From assembly GCA_012026785.1 (NCBI GenBank), contig VEOW01000002.1:1-54849 (forward strand): a stretch of 54,849 nucleotides of DNA. Reading direction: 5' to 3'. Position numbers and translations under genes: made by a program. This document shows, piece after piece, positions 45,283-54,849 of this stretch; the stretch's first letter is position 1; each line of letters begins with the position of its first letter. Origin of the DNA: Chloroflexota bacterium (GTDB lineage: Bacteria; Chloroflexota; Limnocylindria; Limnocylindrales; CSP1-4). The notes beneath the pieces were generated by a model. It ran no database searches. It worked only from the letters and a program-made list of their open reading frames with translations, and had not been told where the DNA came from.

Positions 45283-45507
45283 CCGCCCGCTGTCAAGACC
45301 CAGAGTGGCACGGCCGTCCGGCCACGCGCTTGCTGACCGGCGTGACCGGGGCATGGACGCTGCGAGCACGAGGGCGGCCCCCAAGGGCTCGGATCGACGG
45401 GAGCTGCGGTCCCGTTCTGCCCGTGGTGAGCGTGGCTCGGGACAAGGGGGCGCTGCAGCACCCGCCGGGCGGCCGCGCGGCAGGGCTTGTCGGGTCAGCT
45501 TGTGCGT

Positions 45508-45532
45508 GCCGTGTCCATGGTGCGGACACGGC
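45508..45532 (-). terminator. hairpin downstream of the ABC exporter operon
   Basis: GCCGTGTCC-N7-GGACACGGC perfect 9-bp stem about 30 nt past the stop at 45563; no T-tract. Confidence 0.4.
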
Positions 45533-45562
45533 CGAGGGCCCCGTCCGTCAGCATGTAGCCCG

Positions 45563-46282
45563 TCAGGCGGCGGGTAACCGCGTCCAGCGCCAACCGAGCC
45601 ACAGTGCGGCGAACGCCGGGACGGCGAGCCAGGCGAGGAGGCCGAGCAGGACGATCCGGACCAGCCAGATCGCCTCGAAGGCTTCGGCCCTGGCGCCGAG
45701 GCCGAGGCCGAGCGTGTCCAGCCGGGCGGCGAGGCGCCCGAGGTCCTCGGCCGCCGTCGAGGCGTCGGTTTCGTTGGTCGCCAGTGACTCGGCCGTCGCG
45801 GTCAGGTTGGAGGACAGGGTTCGAGCCCGGTCGGCGACCTGCGAGAAGCCGGTCCCGAGATCGGCAAACGGCTGGGTGCCGAAGACGCTCACCCCGGAGA
45901 CCAGGGCCAGCTGTTCGAACGCCGTCGCCATGTCGGTCGTGAGAGCGGCGCCCTCCCGGGCGGCGGCGGCGCTCTCCCGGAGGCTGACGCTCGCGTTCGC
46001 TGAAGCCGTCCCGGTCTGGCGCAGGGCCTCGGAGGCATCATCGAGGAGCGCCACCAGCTCCATCCGCTGGTGTTCGATGTCTCGAACCGCACCTTCGAGG
46101 GGCCCGAGGGTGCCGATGATCACGGCCGCGACCCCCGCGAGGACGATCAGCCCGGCGAGGCCGAAGCCCAGCAGCCCGGTGCCGACGTGGCGCTGTCGGG
46201 CACGCCGCGCGGCGGCTCGTCGTCGGTGCGCCGGACCTCGGCCCACGGACCGCGGCTCCAGCGAGCCGGGTCGCGGCCTCAC
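45563..46282 (-). CDS. membrane protein with coiled-coil-like extracytoplasmic region, cotranscribed with ABC exporter
   Basis: TM LGFGLAGLIVLAGVAAVIIG, Ala/Leu/Thr-rich helical middle, C-terminal TM; GTG overlaps the permease stop. Confidence 0.6.
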   Translation of the reverse strand: MRPRPGSLEPRSVGRGPAHRRRAAARRARQRHVGTGLLGFGLAGLIVLAGVAAVIIGTLGPLEGAVRDIEHQRMELVALLDDASEALRQTGTASANASVSLRESAAAAREGAALTTDMATAFEQLALVSGVSVFGTQPFADLGTGFSQVADRARTLSSNLTATAESLATNETDASTAAEDLGRLAARLDTLGLGLGARAEAFEAIWLVRIVLLGLLAWLAVPAFAALWLGWRWTRLPAA

Positions 46283-47460
46283 CTGGGCTGCAGCTCCCGC
46301 CGGAGCAGGATCCAGCTGAAGAACAGGAGCGTGCCGGCGATCGCCGCCAGCGCCAGGAGCTGCCACGGCTGGGTGGCGTCGCCGCGCAGCATCAGGTCCT
46401 GGAGGAGCGCCACGCCGTGGGGCACCGGCAGGAAGTAGGCACCGGCGCGCACGATCGGCTCAAACTCCTCCAGGCGCAGCGCGAAGCCGCTGAAGAAGAC
46501 GGCTGCCAGGAGCGTCATCAAGGCCAGCTGGACGGCCTGGCGCTCGGAATCGGAGATGACCGAGATGAGCAGGCCGAGACCAAGCGACGCGACCAGCAGC
46601 AGCGTGACGACGAGCGCGATCTCGGCCGGGGAGCCGCGTAGCGGGACACCGAGGACCCCGACGAGGAGCCAGACCGACACGAAGGCGATGGCGCCACCGA
46701 GCAGGCCGAACGCGGCAACCTTGCCGAGGACGACCTCGGTCGCCCGCATCGGCGACGCCCGGAAACGGTCCATCGTGCCGCCGGCGCGCTCGCGCACGAT
46801 CGACAGGGCGATCAGGGTGACGGCCATGTGCTGGAGCACCAGAGCGAGTGCCGCCGGACCGAAGAACCCGACGATCGTCGGCTCGATCGGCGCGATGTTC
46901 TCGACGCTCGGCTTGGTCGGCGAGGCGATCACCTCGGGTGGGACGTTGGCGAGCTCGCCGGCGCCGTTCTGGATGACGTAGGTCTGCCCCTCCTCGGCGC
47001 CGACGCGGTACAGCTCGCGGTTGACGGCCGAGGAGATCGTCTCGGCGAGGAACGCGGTGTAGTTGGCCTCGACCGGGTCGACGACGTTGGTGACCACGGT
47101 CAGGTCAGACTGGCGACCGGCACGCATCTCGCCGGGCAGGTCGTGCGGGGCGACGATCAGCATGTCGACCTCGCCGTCACGGAGCCGTTCCTCGGCCGAC
47201 GGCCGATCGGTCACGACGTCGACGACCCGCAGGCCGCGGACGTTGACCGCCTCGTAGCGCTGGCGCTCGGTCGGCAGCTCGGAGGATGGATCGACCACGA
47301 CGATCGCGCTGAGGTCACGCTTGATCCCCTGGTAGCCGAGCCCGAAGACGGCCAGGATCAGGAACGGCCCGATGATCAGGCTGAACACCGCGCCAGGCCG
47401 GCGAAGAACCTCGACGATCTCCTTGCCGATGAGGGCGAAGATCCGGACGATCAGCTTCAC
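46279..47460 (-). CDS. ABC-2 type transporter permease
   Basis: KEIVEVLRRPGAVFSLIIGPFLILAVFGLGY; LSIVRERAGGTMDRFRASPMRATEVVLGK. Confidence 0.93.
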   Translation of the reverse strand: MKLIVRIFALIGKEIVEVLRRPGAVFSLIIGPFLILAVFGLGYQGIKRDLSAIVVVDPSSELPTERQRYEAVNVRGLRVVDVVTDRPSAEERLRDGEVDMLIVAPHDLPGEMRAGRQSDLTVVTNVVDPVEANYTAFLAETISSAVNRELYRVGAEEGQTYVIQNGAGELANVPPEVIASPTKPSVENIAPIEPTIVGFFGPAALALVLQHMAVTLIALSIVRERAGGTMDRFRASPMRATEVVLGKVAAFGLLGGAIAFVSVWLLVGVLGVPLRGSPAEIALVVTLLLVASLGLGLLISVISDSERQAVQLALMTLLAAVFFSGFALRLEEFEPIVRAGAYFLPVPHGVALLQDLMLRGDATQPWQLLALAAIAGTLLFFSWILLRRELQPR

Positions 47461-48446
47461 GCGGCACGCTCGCGATCAGCTCGCTCGGCCGCCGCCACCT
47501 CGTCGCCCGCCACCTCGTCGGCCGTCACGTTCTCGCCGTCGAGTTCGCGCCGGACGAGCTCGGTGAAGACCTCCTCGAAGCTCGCCCGGTGCTCACGAAC
47601 CGAGACGACTTCGACGCCGTCGCCCGAGACCGCCTGGACCGCGTCCGCGCTGGCCTCCCCGGCGTCGTCGACGACGAGCTGGAAGTCACGCGGGCCGGTC
47701 TGGCGAATGTGACGGATGCCTGGGGCCGTGCCCAGGTGGGCGGCATCGAAGAGCTCCTTCGTGGTGACGTCGAGGACCTCGCCGCCAAATGCCGCGCGCC
47801 GGAGCTCGTCCGGCGTCCCGGACGCCAGGACCCGTCCATCGACGATCAGGACGACCTCGTCGCATTGCTCGGCCTCGGTGACGTACTGGGTCGTGACCAG
47901 CACCGTGGCGCCCGTGTCGCGGAGGCGGTGGACCTCCTGCCAGACCGTCTCGCGCAGGATCGGGTCGAGGCCCGCCGTCGGTTCATCGAGCACCACCAGG
48001 TCGGGCTCGTGGACGAGCGCCGCAGCCAGCTCGAGGCGTCGCTGCATGCCGCCCGACAGGTCGCGGGCCCGCCGTCCCCGGACGTCCCACAGCTCGACGA
48101 GCTCCAGCACCGCCCGCCGGCGCGCCCAGCGTCGCCAGAACAGCAGGCCATACAGGCTGGCCGCGAAGTCGACGTTCTCGAGGACGGTCAGATCGGGGTA
48201 CAGGCTGAACTTCTGGGGCATGTAGCCGATCCGCCGCCGCGTGCCCCGGTGGAAGGCCGCGGGCGGCTCGCCGAGGACCTCGCCCCGCCCGCCGGTCGGG
48301 GCGATCGAGCCGGTGATCATTCGAATGGCGGTCGTCTTGCCCGAGCCCGATGGCCCGACGATCCCGACGACCGTCCCGGGCCGGACCTCGAGGTCGATGC
48401 CGGCGACCGCGACCGTCTCGCCGAATTGGCGGGTCACGCCCTGCAT
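47457..48446 (-). CDS. ABC transporter ATP-binding protein
   Basis: Walker A VGPSGSGKTTAIRMITG; LSGGMQRRLELAAALVHEPDLVVLDEPTAGLDP; ORF open to 48698 so the start may lie further upstream. Confidence 0.93.
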   Translation of the reverse strand: MQGVTRQFGETVAVAGIDLEVRPGTVVGIVGPSGSGKTTAIRMITGSIAPTGGRGEVLGEPPAAFHRGTRRRIGYMPQKFSLYPDLTVLENVDFAASLYGLLFWRRWARRRAVLELVELWDVRGRRARDLSGGMQRRLELAAALVHEPDLVVLDEPTAGLDPILRETVWQEVHRLRDTGATVLVTTQYVTEAEQCDEVVLIVDGRVLASGTPDELRRAAFGGEVLDVTTKELFDAAHLGTAPGIRHIRQTGPRDFQLVVDDAGEASADAVQAVSGDGVEVVSVREHRASFEEVFTELVRRELDGENVTADEVAGDEVAAAERADRERAA

Positions 48447-48691
48447 TCGAACGGCCGGCCGTTCGGCGGGTCGTGCTGCGGGGGGTTGCGGCTCGCCCGC
48501 GGCTGTGGGCCGGGGCTCGCCCGCGACAGGCCTGGCGTCGATGGCCGTTCTCCTGTGACGTTGGGTTGGCGCGGTGGTGGCTCGACGCGCAGCGCGTCGC
48601 GCGCCGAGAAGCGTGGCCCGCCAGCGCTTGCACCCTGACTGCGAGCCGGGCGGCCCCGGCAACGGCCGCGTTGCGCCATACACTCCCCCGG

Positions 48692-50287
48692 ATGCCACGC
48701 GGCACCGCTTTCCTCCTGCTCGGCGTCATGGGCACCGGCGTGTTCCTCGCCGGCCTCGAGCTCATGATCACGGCCGTCGCCCTGCCCGCGATCCTCGTCG
48801 ACCTCGCCGACTGGCGCCACCTCCGGACCGCGTCGTGGATCGTCAACGGCTACCTGCTGGTGTCGATCGTCACGATGCCGCTCGCCGGCCGGCTCGCCGA
48901 TCGGTGGGGGGTGCGGCGGGTGTTCCTCGGCGCGCTCGTGGTGTTCGTCCTCGGCTCGGCCCTCGCCGGACGAGCACAGACGCTCGAAGAGCTGATCGCG
49001 GCGCGCCTCGTCCAGGCGCTCGGTGGCGGCGCGCTCGTGCCGGTCGCGACTGCGGCCGCGTCGCACCTCTTCGATGGCGCCGCCCGGCCGCGCGCGCTCG
49101 GGGTCATCGGGGCCCTGACCTTCCTCGGCATGGCCGCCGGGCCGTTCGCGGGGGCGTTCATCATGCAGGCCATCCACCCGACCTCGGTCCTCGAGTCGCT
49201 GCGCCTCGACCGCGAGCTCGCAACGACGCTCACCGATGCCCTCGGGGCGCCGTGGCGGTACGTCTTCTACGTCAACGTCCCGATCGGGATCGCGGCATTG
49301 GCGATCGGCTGGGCGGCGACCAGCCACTGGGACACTGCCCGCCGGGGCGGCGGTCTCGATCTCGTCGGCGCGACCGCCTTCTCCCTCGGTCTGGGCCTCC
49401 TGCTCGTCGGGCTGACGCTCGCCGGCGCGGCGCCCGATCCTGCGCTCGGCCTCGACTGGCCGAGCCTCGTCGCGGCCCTGGCCCTCGCGGCGGTCGTGGC
49501 CATCCTCGTCGCCCTGGTGGCGGGGGCGCGCCACGCCGAGCCGTTCGTCGATCCGGGTTGGTTCCGAGCGCCGGGCTTCGCCTCGGCCGCGCTCATCTCG
49601 CTGCTGACCGGCTACGGCTTCGCCACGGCGATCATCGGCGGGGCGGTCTTCGTCGACCGCGTGCTGTACGGCGGCCCCGACGTCCAACGGGTCGCGCTCG
49701 GCTCGCTGGCCGGCGCAACCGCGGGCGGCGCGCTCGCGTCGGGGCTCGCCCTCCGGGCCGTCGGCATCCGGCTCACGACGGTCGTCGGGCTGGGGCTCGC
49801 GATCGTCGCCCTGGCTCGAATGGCCAGCTGGACGCCGTCGACCGGGCTGCCGGAGGTCGCCCTCGTGCTGGCCGCCTTCGGGGCCGGCTTCGGGCTGACC
49901 GTGACGCCGCGCTCGACAGCCGCCGTCGAGGCCCTCGGGCGAACGGCCTTCGGTGTCGCCTCGGCCACGGTCACGGTCGCTCGAATGATCGGCATGGCCG
50001 TTGGCCTGGCCGTCCTGACGGCCTTCGGCTCGACCGTCATCGACCGCCTGTGGGCGCAGATCTACTCGACGCCCGACGCCTACAAGGCGTTCATCCCGGA
50101 ATCGCTTCGAAACCGTCCGCTGGAGGACGGGCTGGTCGTCCAGGCACTGGAGCAGTGGGCCTCGGTGGAAGCCGCGCAGATCCTCGTCGGCATCTTCCTC
50201 GTCGCCGCCGGCGTCATGGCGCTAGCCCTCCCGGCCGCCGTGGCCCTGCGCCGAGCCGGTGGGACGTCCCGGAGGTCCAATCCTTGA
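48692..50287 (+). CDS. MFS transporter, DHA2-like
   Basis: LELMITAVALPAILVDLADWRHLRTASWIVNGYLLVSIVTMPLAGRLADRWGVRRVFLGALVVF; 14-TM-like length. Confidence 0.92.
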   Translation: MPRGTAFLLLGVMGTGVFLAGLELMITAVALPAILVDLADWRHLRTASWIVNGYLLVSIVTMPLAGRLADRWGVRRVFLGALVVFVLGSALAGRAQTLEELIAARLVQALGGGALVPVATAAASHLFDGAARPRALGVIGALTFLGMAAGPFAGAFIMQAIHPTSVLESLRLDRELATTLTDALGAPWRYVFYVNVPIGIAALAIGWAATSHWDTARRGGGLDLVGATAFSLGLGLLLVGLTLAGAAPDPALGLDWPSLVAALALAAVVAILVALVAGARHAEPFVDPGWFRAPGFASAALISLLTGYGFATAIIGGAVFVDRVLYGGPDVQRVALGSLAGATAGGALASGLALRAVGIRLTTVVGLGLAIVALARMASWTPSTGLPEVALVLAAFGAGFGLTVTPRSTAAVEALGRTAFGVASATVTVARMIGMAVGLAVLTAFGSTVIDRLWAQIYSTPDAYKAFIPESLRNRPLEDGLVVQALEQWASVEAAQILVGIFLVAAGVMALALPAAVALRRAGGTSRRSNP

Positions 50288-50371
50288 GGACGACGCTACA
50301 TCTGGACGACCAGCAAGACTACATTTGGTCGAACCCCGGCCCCCGACGTAGCCGGTTCTCGGAGGCAGCGC

Positions 50372-51067
50372 TTAGACGCACACCCGCGGTTTCGCCTTGG
50401 GATGGGCCTCGGTGGGGTCGGCGGGCTCGGCCGAGTCGAAGTCGGCGACGACCTGGAGCTTGGTCGATGACTCGAGCGGACCCTCCGAGGTCTGCAGCCA
50501 GACGGACTCCCAGTCGGCGGCCGCGGCGGCATCGAGGCTCTTGGTATGGCGGCGGACCTCGACGATCTTGTACAGGAACCGCCAGTTGTCGCTGGTGTAG
50601 ACCTCGACCGTCCAGCCGATCATCCGCTGGCCGGCGTTGCGGCGGGATTCTCTGAGCAGCGGCAGGAACATGCCCGTCCGCGCGTGGGCATAGATGTAGG
50701 TCGCTCGACCCTGCCCGGGCTGGCCCATGAAGGGCAGGTAGAGCGCGACGTCGCACAGCGGGAAGGCGCCGTACTTGTCGTCGTCCTGGAGCATGATCGG
50801 GAGGTCGATCCCGAGGCGCCGGACGACGACTCGCGTCACGACCCGATCGGGCGGGAACGTCGGCTCGGCCGTTTCCCCGGGCGGCGGCAGGACGACGGTC
50901 GTGTCGATCGTCGGCAGCGGCTCGAAGGTCGCCAGCGCCACCGGCGGCGGCGGTTCCTCGACGGCGCTCGTGTACGACAGCAGGCCGTTCCCGAGCAGGA
51001 TGACCCCGGCGGCGGTCAGCAGGGCCGGCAGGAGGCGAAGTCGGAAGCGGCTGGCCAGCGTGTCCAC
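50372..51067 (-). CDS. sortase-like membrane-anchored protein
   Basis: N-term TM; RRLGIDLPIMLQDD; ATYIYAHARTGMFLPLL; VWLQTSEGP at the expected TLxTC position. Confidence 0.65.
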   Translation of the reverse strand: MDTLASRFRLRLLPALLTAAGVILLGNGLLSYTSAVEEPPPPVALATFEPLPTIDTTVVLPPPGETAEPTFPPDRVVTRVVVRRLGIDLPIMLQDDDKYGAFPLCDVALYLPFMGQPGQGRATYIYAHARTGMFLPLLRESRRNAGQRMIGWTVEVYTSDNWRFLYKIVEVRRHTKSLDAAAAADWESVWLQTSEGPLESSTKLQVVADFDSAEPADPTEAHPKAKPRVCV

Positions 51068-51117
51068 GGCGCCGGAAGCCTAGCATCGGCCGCGTTGCAG
51101 CCGGTCGACGCCCTCGA

Positions 51118-52584
51118 TCAGATCCCGATCGCTCGCGCCGCCTGGCCGACGACGTCGAGGAGCGGGCCCGGCAGGATGCCGAGGAGGACCGTCAGGACGC
51201 TGGCCGCCGCCAGGCCGCCCCACAGCAGGCGGCCGTGGGCGAGGGCCGGCTGCTCCGCGTCGGGCTCGCGCATGAACATGTAGACGACGACCCGGAGGTA
51301 GTAGAACGCGGCGGCAGCGGCGTTCAGGACCACGAGGACCGCGAGGACGCCGAGCGCCGCGTGACCATCCTGGCTGGCCTGGACCGCGGCGAGGATGACG
51401 TAGTACTTGGCGAAGAAGCCGGCCGTCGGCGGGATGCCCGTGAGCGACAGCAGGAAGAGCGTCATCAGGGCGGCCAGCCAGGGCTCCCGCCGGACGAGGC
51501 CGGCGAACGTGGCCAGTCCCGAGGTCACGCCCGCCCGGCGCTGGATCGCGGCCACGACGGCGAACGCGCCGAGGTTCATGACCGAGTAGGCGGCGCCGTA
51601 GTACAGCAGCCCCTCAAGGCCCTCCATTCGACCGACCGCGAACGCGGCGAGGCCGACGAGCATGTAGCCGGTGTGGGCGATCGAGGAGTAGGCGAGCATC
51701 CGCTTGACGTTCGTCTGGGTCAGGGCCACGAGGTTGCCGAGGGTCATCGTCAGGACGGCGAGGACGATGACGACCTGGACCCAGTCGGCGCTGAGCGGTC
51801 CGAGCGCCTCCGCGAACAGGCGCAGGATCAGCGCGAAGGCGCCGCCCTTCGGGCCGACCGAGAGGTAGCCGGTGACCGGGGTCGGCGAGCCCTGGTAGGC
51901 GTCGGGCGTCCAGTAGTGGAATGGCACCGCGGCGATCTTGAAGGCCACCCCGGTGGTCAGGAACGCCAGGCCCATGACCAGGCCGGCCGAGAGCGGCGCC
52001 CCGCCGGCGAGGGCGTCCCGGACGTCCTCGATGCGGGTCGTCCCGAGCATCCCCCACACGAACGCCAGGCCGAACAGGAAAATGGCGGAGCTGAACGAGC
52101 CGAGGAGGAAGTACTTGATCGCGCCCTCGGTCGAGTACCCGTCGGTCTTGTGGTAGCCCGCGAGCATGTAGCCCGGCAGGACCATCAGCTCGAGGGCGAT
52201 GAACAGCACCAGCAGGTCGGCCGAGGCGCTGATCAGCATCGCCCCGGTCATCGCGAACAGCAGCACGACCGCGAACTCGCCGAGGGGCAGGCCGCGCGGC
52301 TCGAGGTAGTCGGGCGCGAAGACGATCGTGAAGGCCACGATCGTGATGAACAGCAGGTCCAGGAACGTCGTCAGCGGATCGACGACATAGCTGCCGCCGA
52401 AGGCCGTCACCCGCTCGCCGCTCGCCCCGACCGCGACCGTGACGGCCGCCACGACCGCCAGCCCGACGAGGGTCGTGACGAGGACCGGTCCGCGGCGGCC
52501 GGGCCAGGCGAGATCGACCGCCAGCACGACCAGGGCCAGCAGCACCGCCAGCCCGAACGGCGCGATGGTGACGAGGTCGTTCAC
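51118..52584 (-). CDS. nuoN: NADH-quinone oxidoreductase subunit N
   Basis: MLISASADLLVLFIALELMVLPGYMLAGYHKTDGYSTEGAIKYFLLGSFSSAIFLFG; KIAAVPFHYWTPDAYQGSPTPVTGYLSVGPKGGAF. Confidence 0.96.
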   Translation of the reverse strand: MNDLVTIAPFGLAVLLALVVLAVDLAWPGRRGPVLVTTLVGLAVVAAVTVAVGASGERVTAFGGSYVVDPLTTFLDLLFITIVAFTIVFAPDYLEPRGLPLGEFAVVLLFAMTGAMLISASADLLVLFIALELMVLPGYMLAGYHKTDGYSTEGAIKYFLLGSFSSAIFLFGLAFVWGMLGTTRIEDVRDALAGGAPLSAGLVMGLAFLTTGVAFKIAAVPFHYWTPDAYQGSPTPVTGYLSVGPKGGAFALILRLFAEALGPLSADWVQVVIVLAVLTMTLGNLVALTQTNVKRMLAYSSIAHTGYMLVGLAAFAVGRMEGLEGLLYYGAAYSVMNLGAFAVVAAIQRRAGVTSGLATFAGLVRREPWLAALMTLFLLSLTGIPPTAGFFAKYYVILAAVQASQDGHAALGVLAVLVVLNAAAAAFYYLRVVVYMFMREPDAEQPALAHGRLLWGGLAAASVLTVLLGILPGPLLDVVGQAARAIGI

Positions 52585-54251
52585 GAGGCACCCTCGGGCG
52601 CCGCCTCACCGGGCTGCTCCTCGCCGGCGCCGCCGCCACCCAGGACGACGTTCGCCAGCTGGACGATGACGGCCGCCACGACGATCCCGAGCCCGACCGC
52701 GGGGATCAGCGGTTCGACCGTGATCGCGCTGCCGGCCGCGACCGCGGCGAGCGCGCTCGTGACGCTGCCCCGGATGAGGTCGAGCAGGATGCCCGGGAAC
52801 AGGCCGAAGACCACGACGAGTGCGGCCAGCGGCGCGAGCGTCAGGATCTCGGTCGGGGTCATGTCCGAGAGGTGCGAGCGGAGGCCGAGGAGGAACGCCG
52901 ACGGCTCGCCGAAGAAGATGCGCTGGAACATCCACAGCAGGTAGGCCGCGCCCAGGATCATGACCAGGGCCGCGATCCCGGCCGCCCACGGGTTGACCGC
53001 GAACGTGCCGAGCAGGGCCAGGAACTCGCCGACGAAGCCCGACAGGCCGGGCAGGCCGGCCGAGGCCAGGACGAAGAACCCGAATACGGCGGCGTAGACC
53101 GGCGTCAGGCCGGCCAGCCCGCCCATCTTGGCGATCGTCCGGTCGTGGGTCCGCTCGTAGATCACGCCCACGAGCAGGAACAGGGCGCCGGTGATCAGGC
53201 CGTGGTTGACCATCTGGAGGATCGCCCCCTGCATCCCCTGCTCCTGGAACACGAAGATGCCCAGGGTCACGAAACCCATGTGGCTGACCGAGGAGTACGC
53301 GACCAGCTTCTTGAGGTCCGGCTGGACGAGCGCCACGATCGCGCCATAGATGATCCCGATCAGGCTGAGGACGATGATCAGCGGGGCCCACGTGTGCGCG
53401 GCCTCCGGGAACAGCGGCAGGGCGAAGCGGATGAACCCGTAGCCGCCCAGCTTGAGCAGGACGCCGGCCAGGATCACCGAGCCGGCGGTGGGTGCCTCCA
53501 CGTGCGCGTCGGGGAGCCAGGTGTGGAACGGGAACATGGGAACCTTGATCGCGAAGGCCAGGAAGAAGGCCCCGAAGGCGAGGAACCCGAACGTGCCGCC
53601 GAACAGGCTGGTGGCCCCGGCCGCGGTCAGCTTCGCGACGGCGAAGGCGCCGTCCCAGCTTCCGGTCGACGCCTGGTAGGTGAACGCGGTCGCCAGGATC
53701 GCGACCAGCATCAGCAGGGAGCCGACGAGGGTGTACAGGACGAACTTGATCGTCGCGTAGATCCGGTTCTTGCCGCCCCAGATGCCGATGATCAGGTACA
53801 TCGGGACCAGGACCAGCTCCCAGAAGATGTAGAACAGGAACAGGTCCCGGGCGATGAACACGCCGATCATGCCCACCTCGAGGATGAGGAAGGAGACCAT
53901 GTACTCCTTCACCCGGTGCGTGATGGGCCCGAACGAGGCGAGGATGCTGATCCAGGTCAGCGTCGTGGTGAGGACGACCAGCACCATCGCCAGGCCGTCG
54001 ACGCCGACCGCGTACGCGATGCCGAAGGCGGTGATCCAGGGCACGGCCTCGGTGAACTGGAAGGCGGCGCCCCCGGCGTCGAACCCGGCCAGCATCACCA
54101 GCGACACGACCCAGGCCGCCAGCGCGAACCCGAGCGCGACGGAGCGCGCGAGGTTCGGCCGCGAGGTGGGCATGAAGGCGACCACCAGCGCGCCCAGCGC
54201 CGGCAGGAACGTCACGAGGGTGACCAGCGGCAGGCCGTCGAGGCCGGTCAT
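52581..54251 (-). CDS. nuoM: NADH-quinone oxidoreductase subunit M
   Basis: FYIFWELVLVPMYLIIGIWGGKNRIYATIKFVLYTLVGS; KVPMFPFHTWLPDAHVEAPTAGSVILAGVLLKLGGYGFIR; ATG 54251. Confidence 0.96.
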   Translation of the reverse strand: MTGLDGLPLVTLVTFLPALGALVVAFMPTSRPNLARSVALGFALAAWVVSLVMLAGFDAGGAAFQFTEAVPWITAFGIAYAVGVDGLAMVLVVLTTTLTWISILASFGPITHRVKEYMVSFLILEVGMIGVFIARDLFLFYIFWELVLVPMYLIIGIWGGKNRIYATIKFVLYTLVGSLLMLVAILATAFTYQASTGSWDGAFAVAKLTAAGATSLFGGTFGFLAFGAFFLAFAIKVPMFPFHTWLPDAHVEAPTAGSVILAGVLLKLGGYGFIRFALPLFPEAAHTWAPLIIVLSLIGIIYGAIVALVQPDLKKLVAYSSVSHMGFVTLGIFVFQEQGMQGAILQMVNHGLITGALFLLVGVIYERTHDRTIAKMGGLAGLTPVYAAVFGFFVLASAGLPGLSGFVGEFLALLGTFAVNPWAAGIAALVMILGAAYLLWMFQRIFFGEPSAFLLGLRSHLSDMTPTEILTLAPLAALVVVFGLFPGILLDLIRGSVTSALAAVAAGSAITVEPLIPAVGLGIVVAAVIVQLANVVLGGGGAGEEQPGEAAPEGAS

Positions 54252-54849
54252 CGGGGCTGCCCCACGATCAGCAGGAACGAGCCGGCCATCACCAGCAGCC
54301 CGATCGCGATGCCCAGCGCGTAGTTCTGGACGCGGCCGGTCTGGATCAGGCGCAACCCACCGCCCGCGCCCCGCACGACGGTGCCCACGCCGTTGACGGT
54401 CCCGTCGACGATCGTGCGGTCGAACCACCACAGGACCGCCGCCACGCGTCCGCCGATCCGGATGAACAGCAGGTCGTTGATCTCGTCGAACCACCACTTG
54501 TTGAGCGACGCGCGGTACAGGAACCGGGTGGCGCCACTGGAGGCGACGACGCCGTCCACCGTCTTCTGGCGGCCGCGGCGGCCGAAGAAGCCGAACAGGA
54601 CCCAGCCGACGACCAGCCCGACGCTGGCGACGGCGACGCTGGCGACGATCAGGATGCCGTCGATCCCGAACAGCTCGTATGCGTGCGGCTCGCCGTAGAG
54701 GTGGTGCTCCGACGCCGCGAACACCGGCTCCAGCCAGCCCTTGAGCAGCCCGGTGCCCTCGGGGTTGAGCGGCGGGCCACCCCACGTGAGGGCGAGGCCC
54801 AGCAGCGCCGCCGGGATGGCCAGCAGGATCAGCGGCAGCGTCACCACCC
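54248..54849 (-). CDS. nuoL: NADH-quinone oxidoreductase subunit L, C-terminal part, truncated by window edge
   Basis: Operon position upstream of nuoM; NKWWFDEINDLLFIRIGGRVAAVLWWFDRTIVDGTVNGV. Confidence 0.9.
   Translation of the reverse strand, partial: VVTLPLILLAIPAALLGLALTWGGPPLNPEGTGLLKGWLEPVFAASEHHLYGEPHAYELFGIDGILIVASVAVASVGLVVGWVLFGFFGRRGRQKTVDGVVASSGATRFLYRASLNKWWFDEINDLLFIRIGGRVAAVLWWFDRTIVDGTVNGVGTVVRGAGGGLRLIQTGRVQNYALGIAIGLLVMAGSFLLIVGQPR

Noticed and set aside
51235-54323. Long plus-strand ORFs opposite nuoN/nuoM
   Set aside because: Antisense shadows of strongly conserved complex I genes.

Overview
The window is about 55 kb of very GC-rich bacterial chromosome. Gene order and protein flavour suggest Chloroflexota or a similar monoderm (inference). 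It is almost fully coding. From left to right it holds: (i) a D-glycero-D-manno-heptose / glycosyltransferase cluster (GT4, a GT4-GmhA fusion, SDR, GmhB, HldE, GT9, GT2); (ii) a tmRNA gene with encoded CCA; (iii) a RibD-like reductase, an LLM oxidoreductase, a NarL/histidine-kinase pair, a small secreted protein with a DUF3892 protein, a SecD-head-like lipoprotein, an MFS transporter and an AraC regulator; (iv) the replication-origin neighbourhood jag-yidC-yidD-rnpA-rpmH <> dnaA-(oriC-like)-dnaN-recF-DUF721; (v) a PP2C-like/beta-propeller membrane protein, a rhomboid protease and a DUF151 nuclease; (vi) GT2 and GT-C membrane glycosyltransferases, including a ~1760-aa tandem GT-C/PMT protein with a propeller-like insertion; (vii) an operon that looks like phosphatidylinositol / PIM-type glycolipid synthesis (ArsR, CDP-alcohol phosphatidyltransferase, inositol-phosphate synthase, two LpxL/PatA-like acyltransferases, PHP phosphoesterase, PimA-like GT4); (viii) an ABC exporter, an MFS transporter and a sortase-like protein lacking the expected Cys; (ix) nuoN-nuoM-nuoL (partial). 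No CRISPR array, rRNA, tRNA or intact mobile element was recognised. The main leads are the ArsR-headed inositol-lipid operon with a PHP enzyme as a possible missing PIP phosphatase, the giant GT-C/propeller fusion, the HldE/GT9 frame conflict, the Cys-less sortase-like protein, a perfect 21-bp palindrome between rpmH and dnaA, an rnpA frame open through rpmH, and an apparent excess of TTCGAA in an NNT-CGA-ANN codon context. All calls come from reading the sequence and ORF track; no database search was run.
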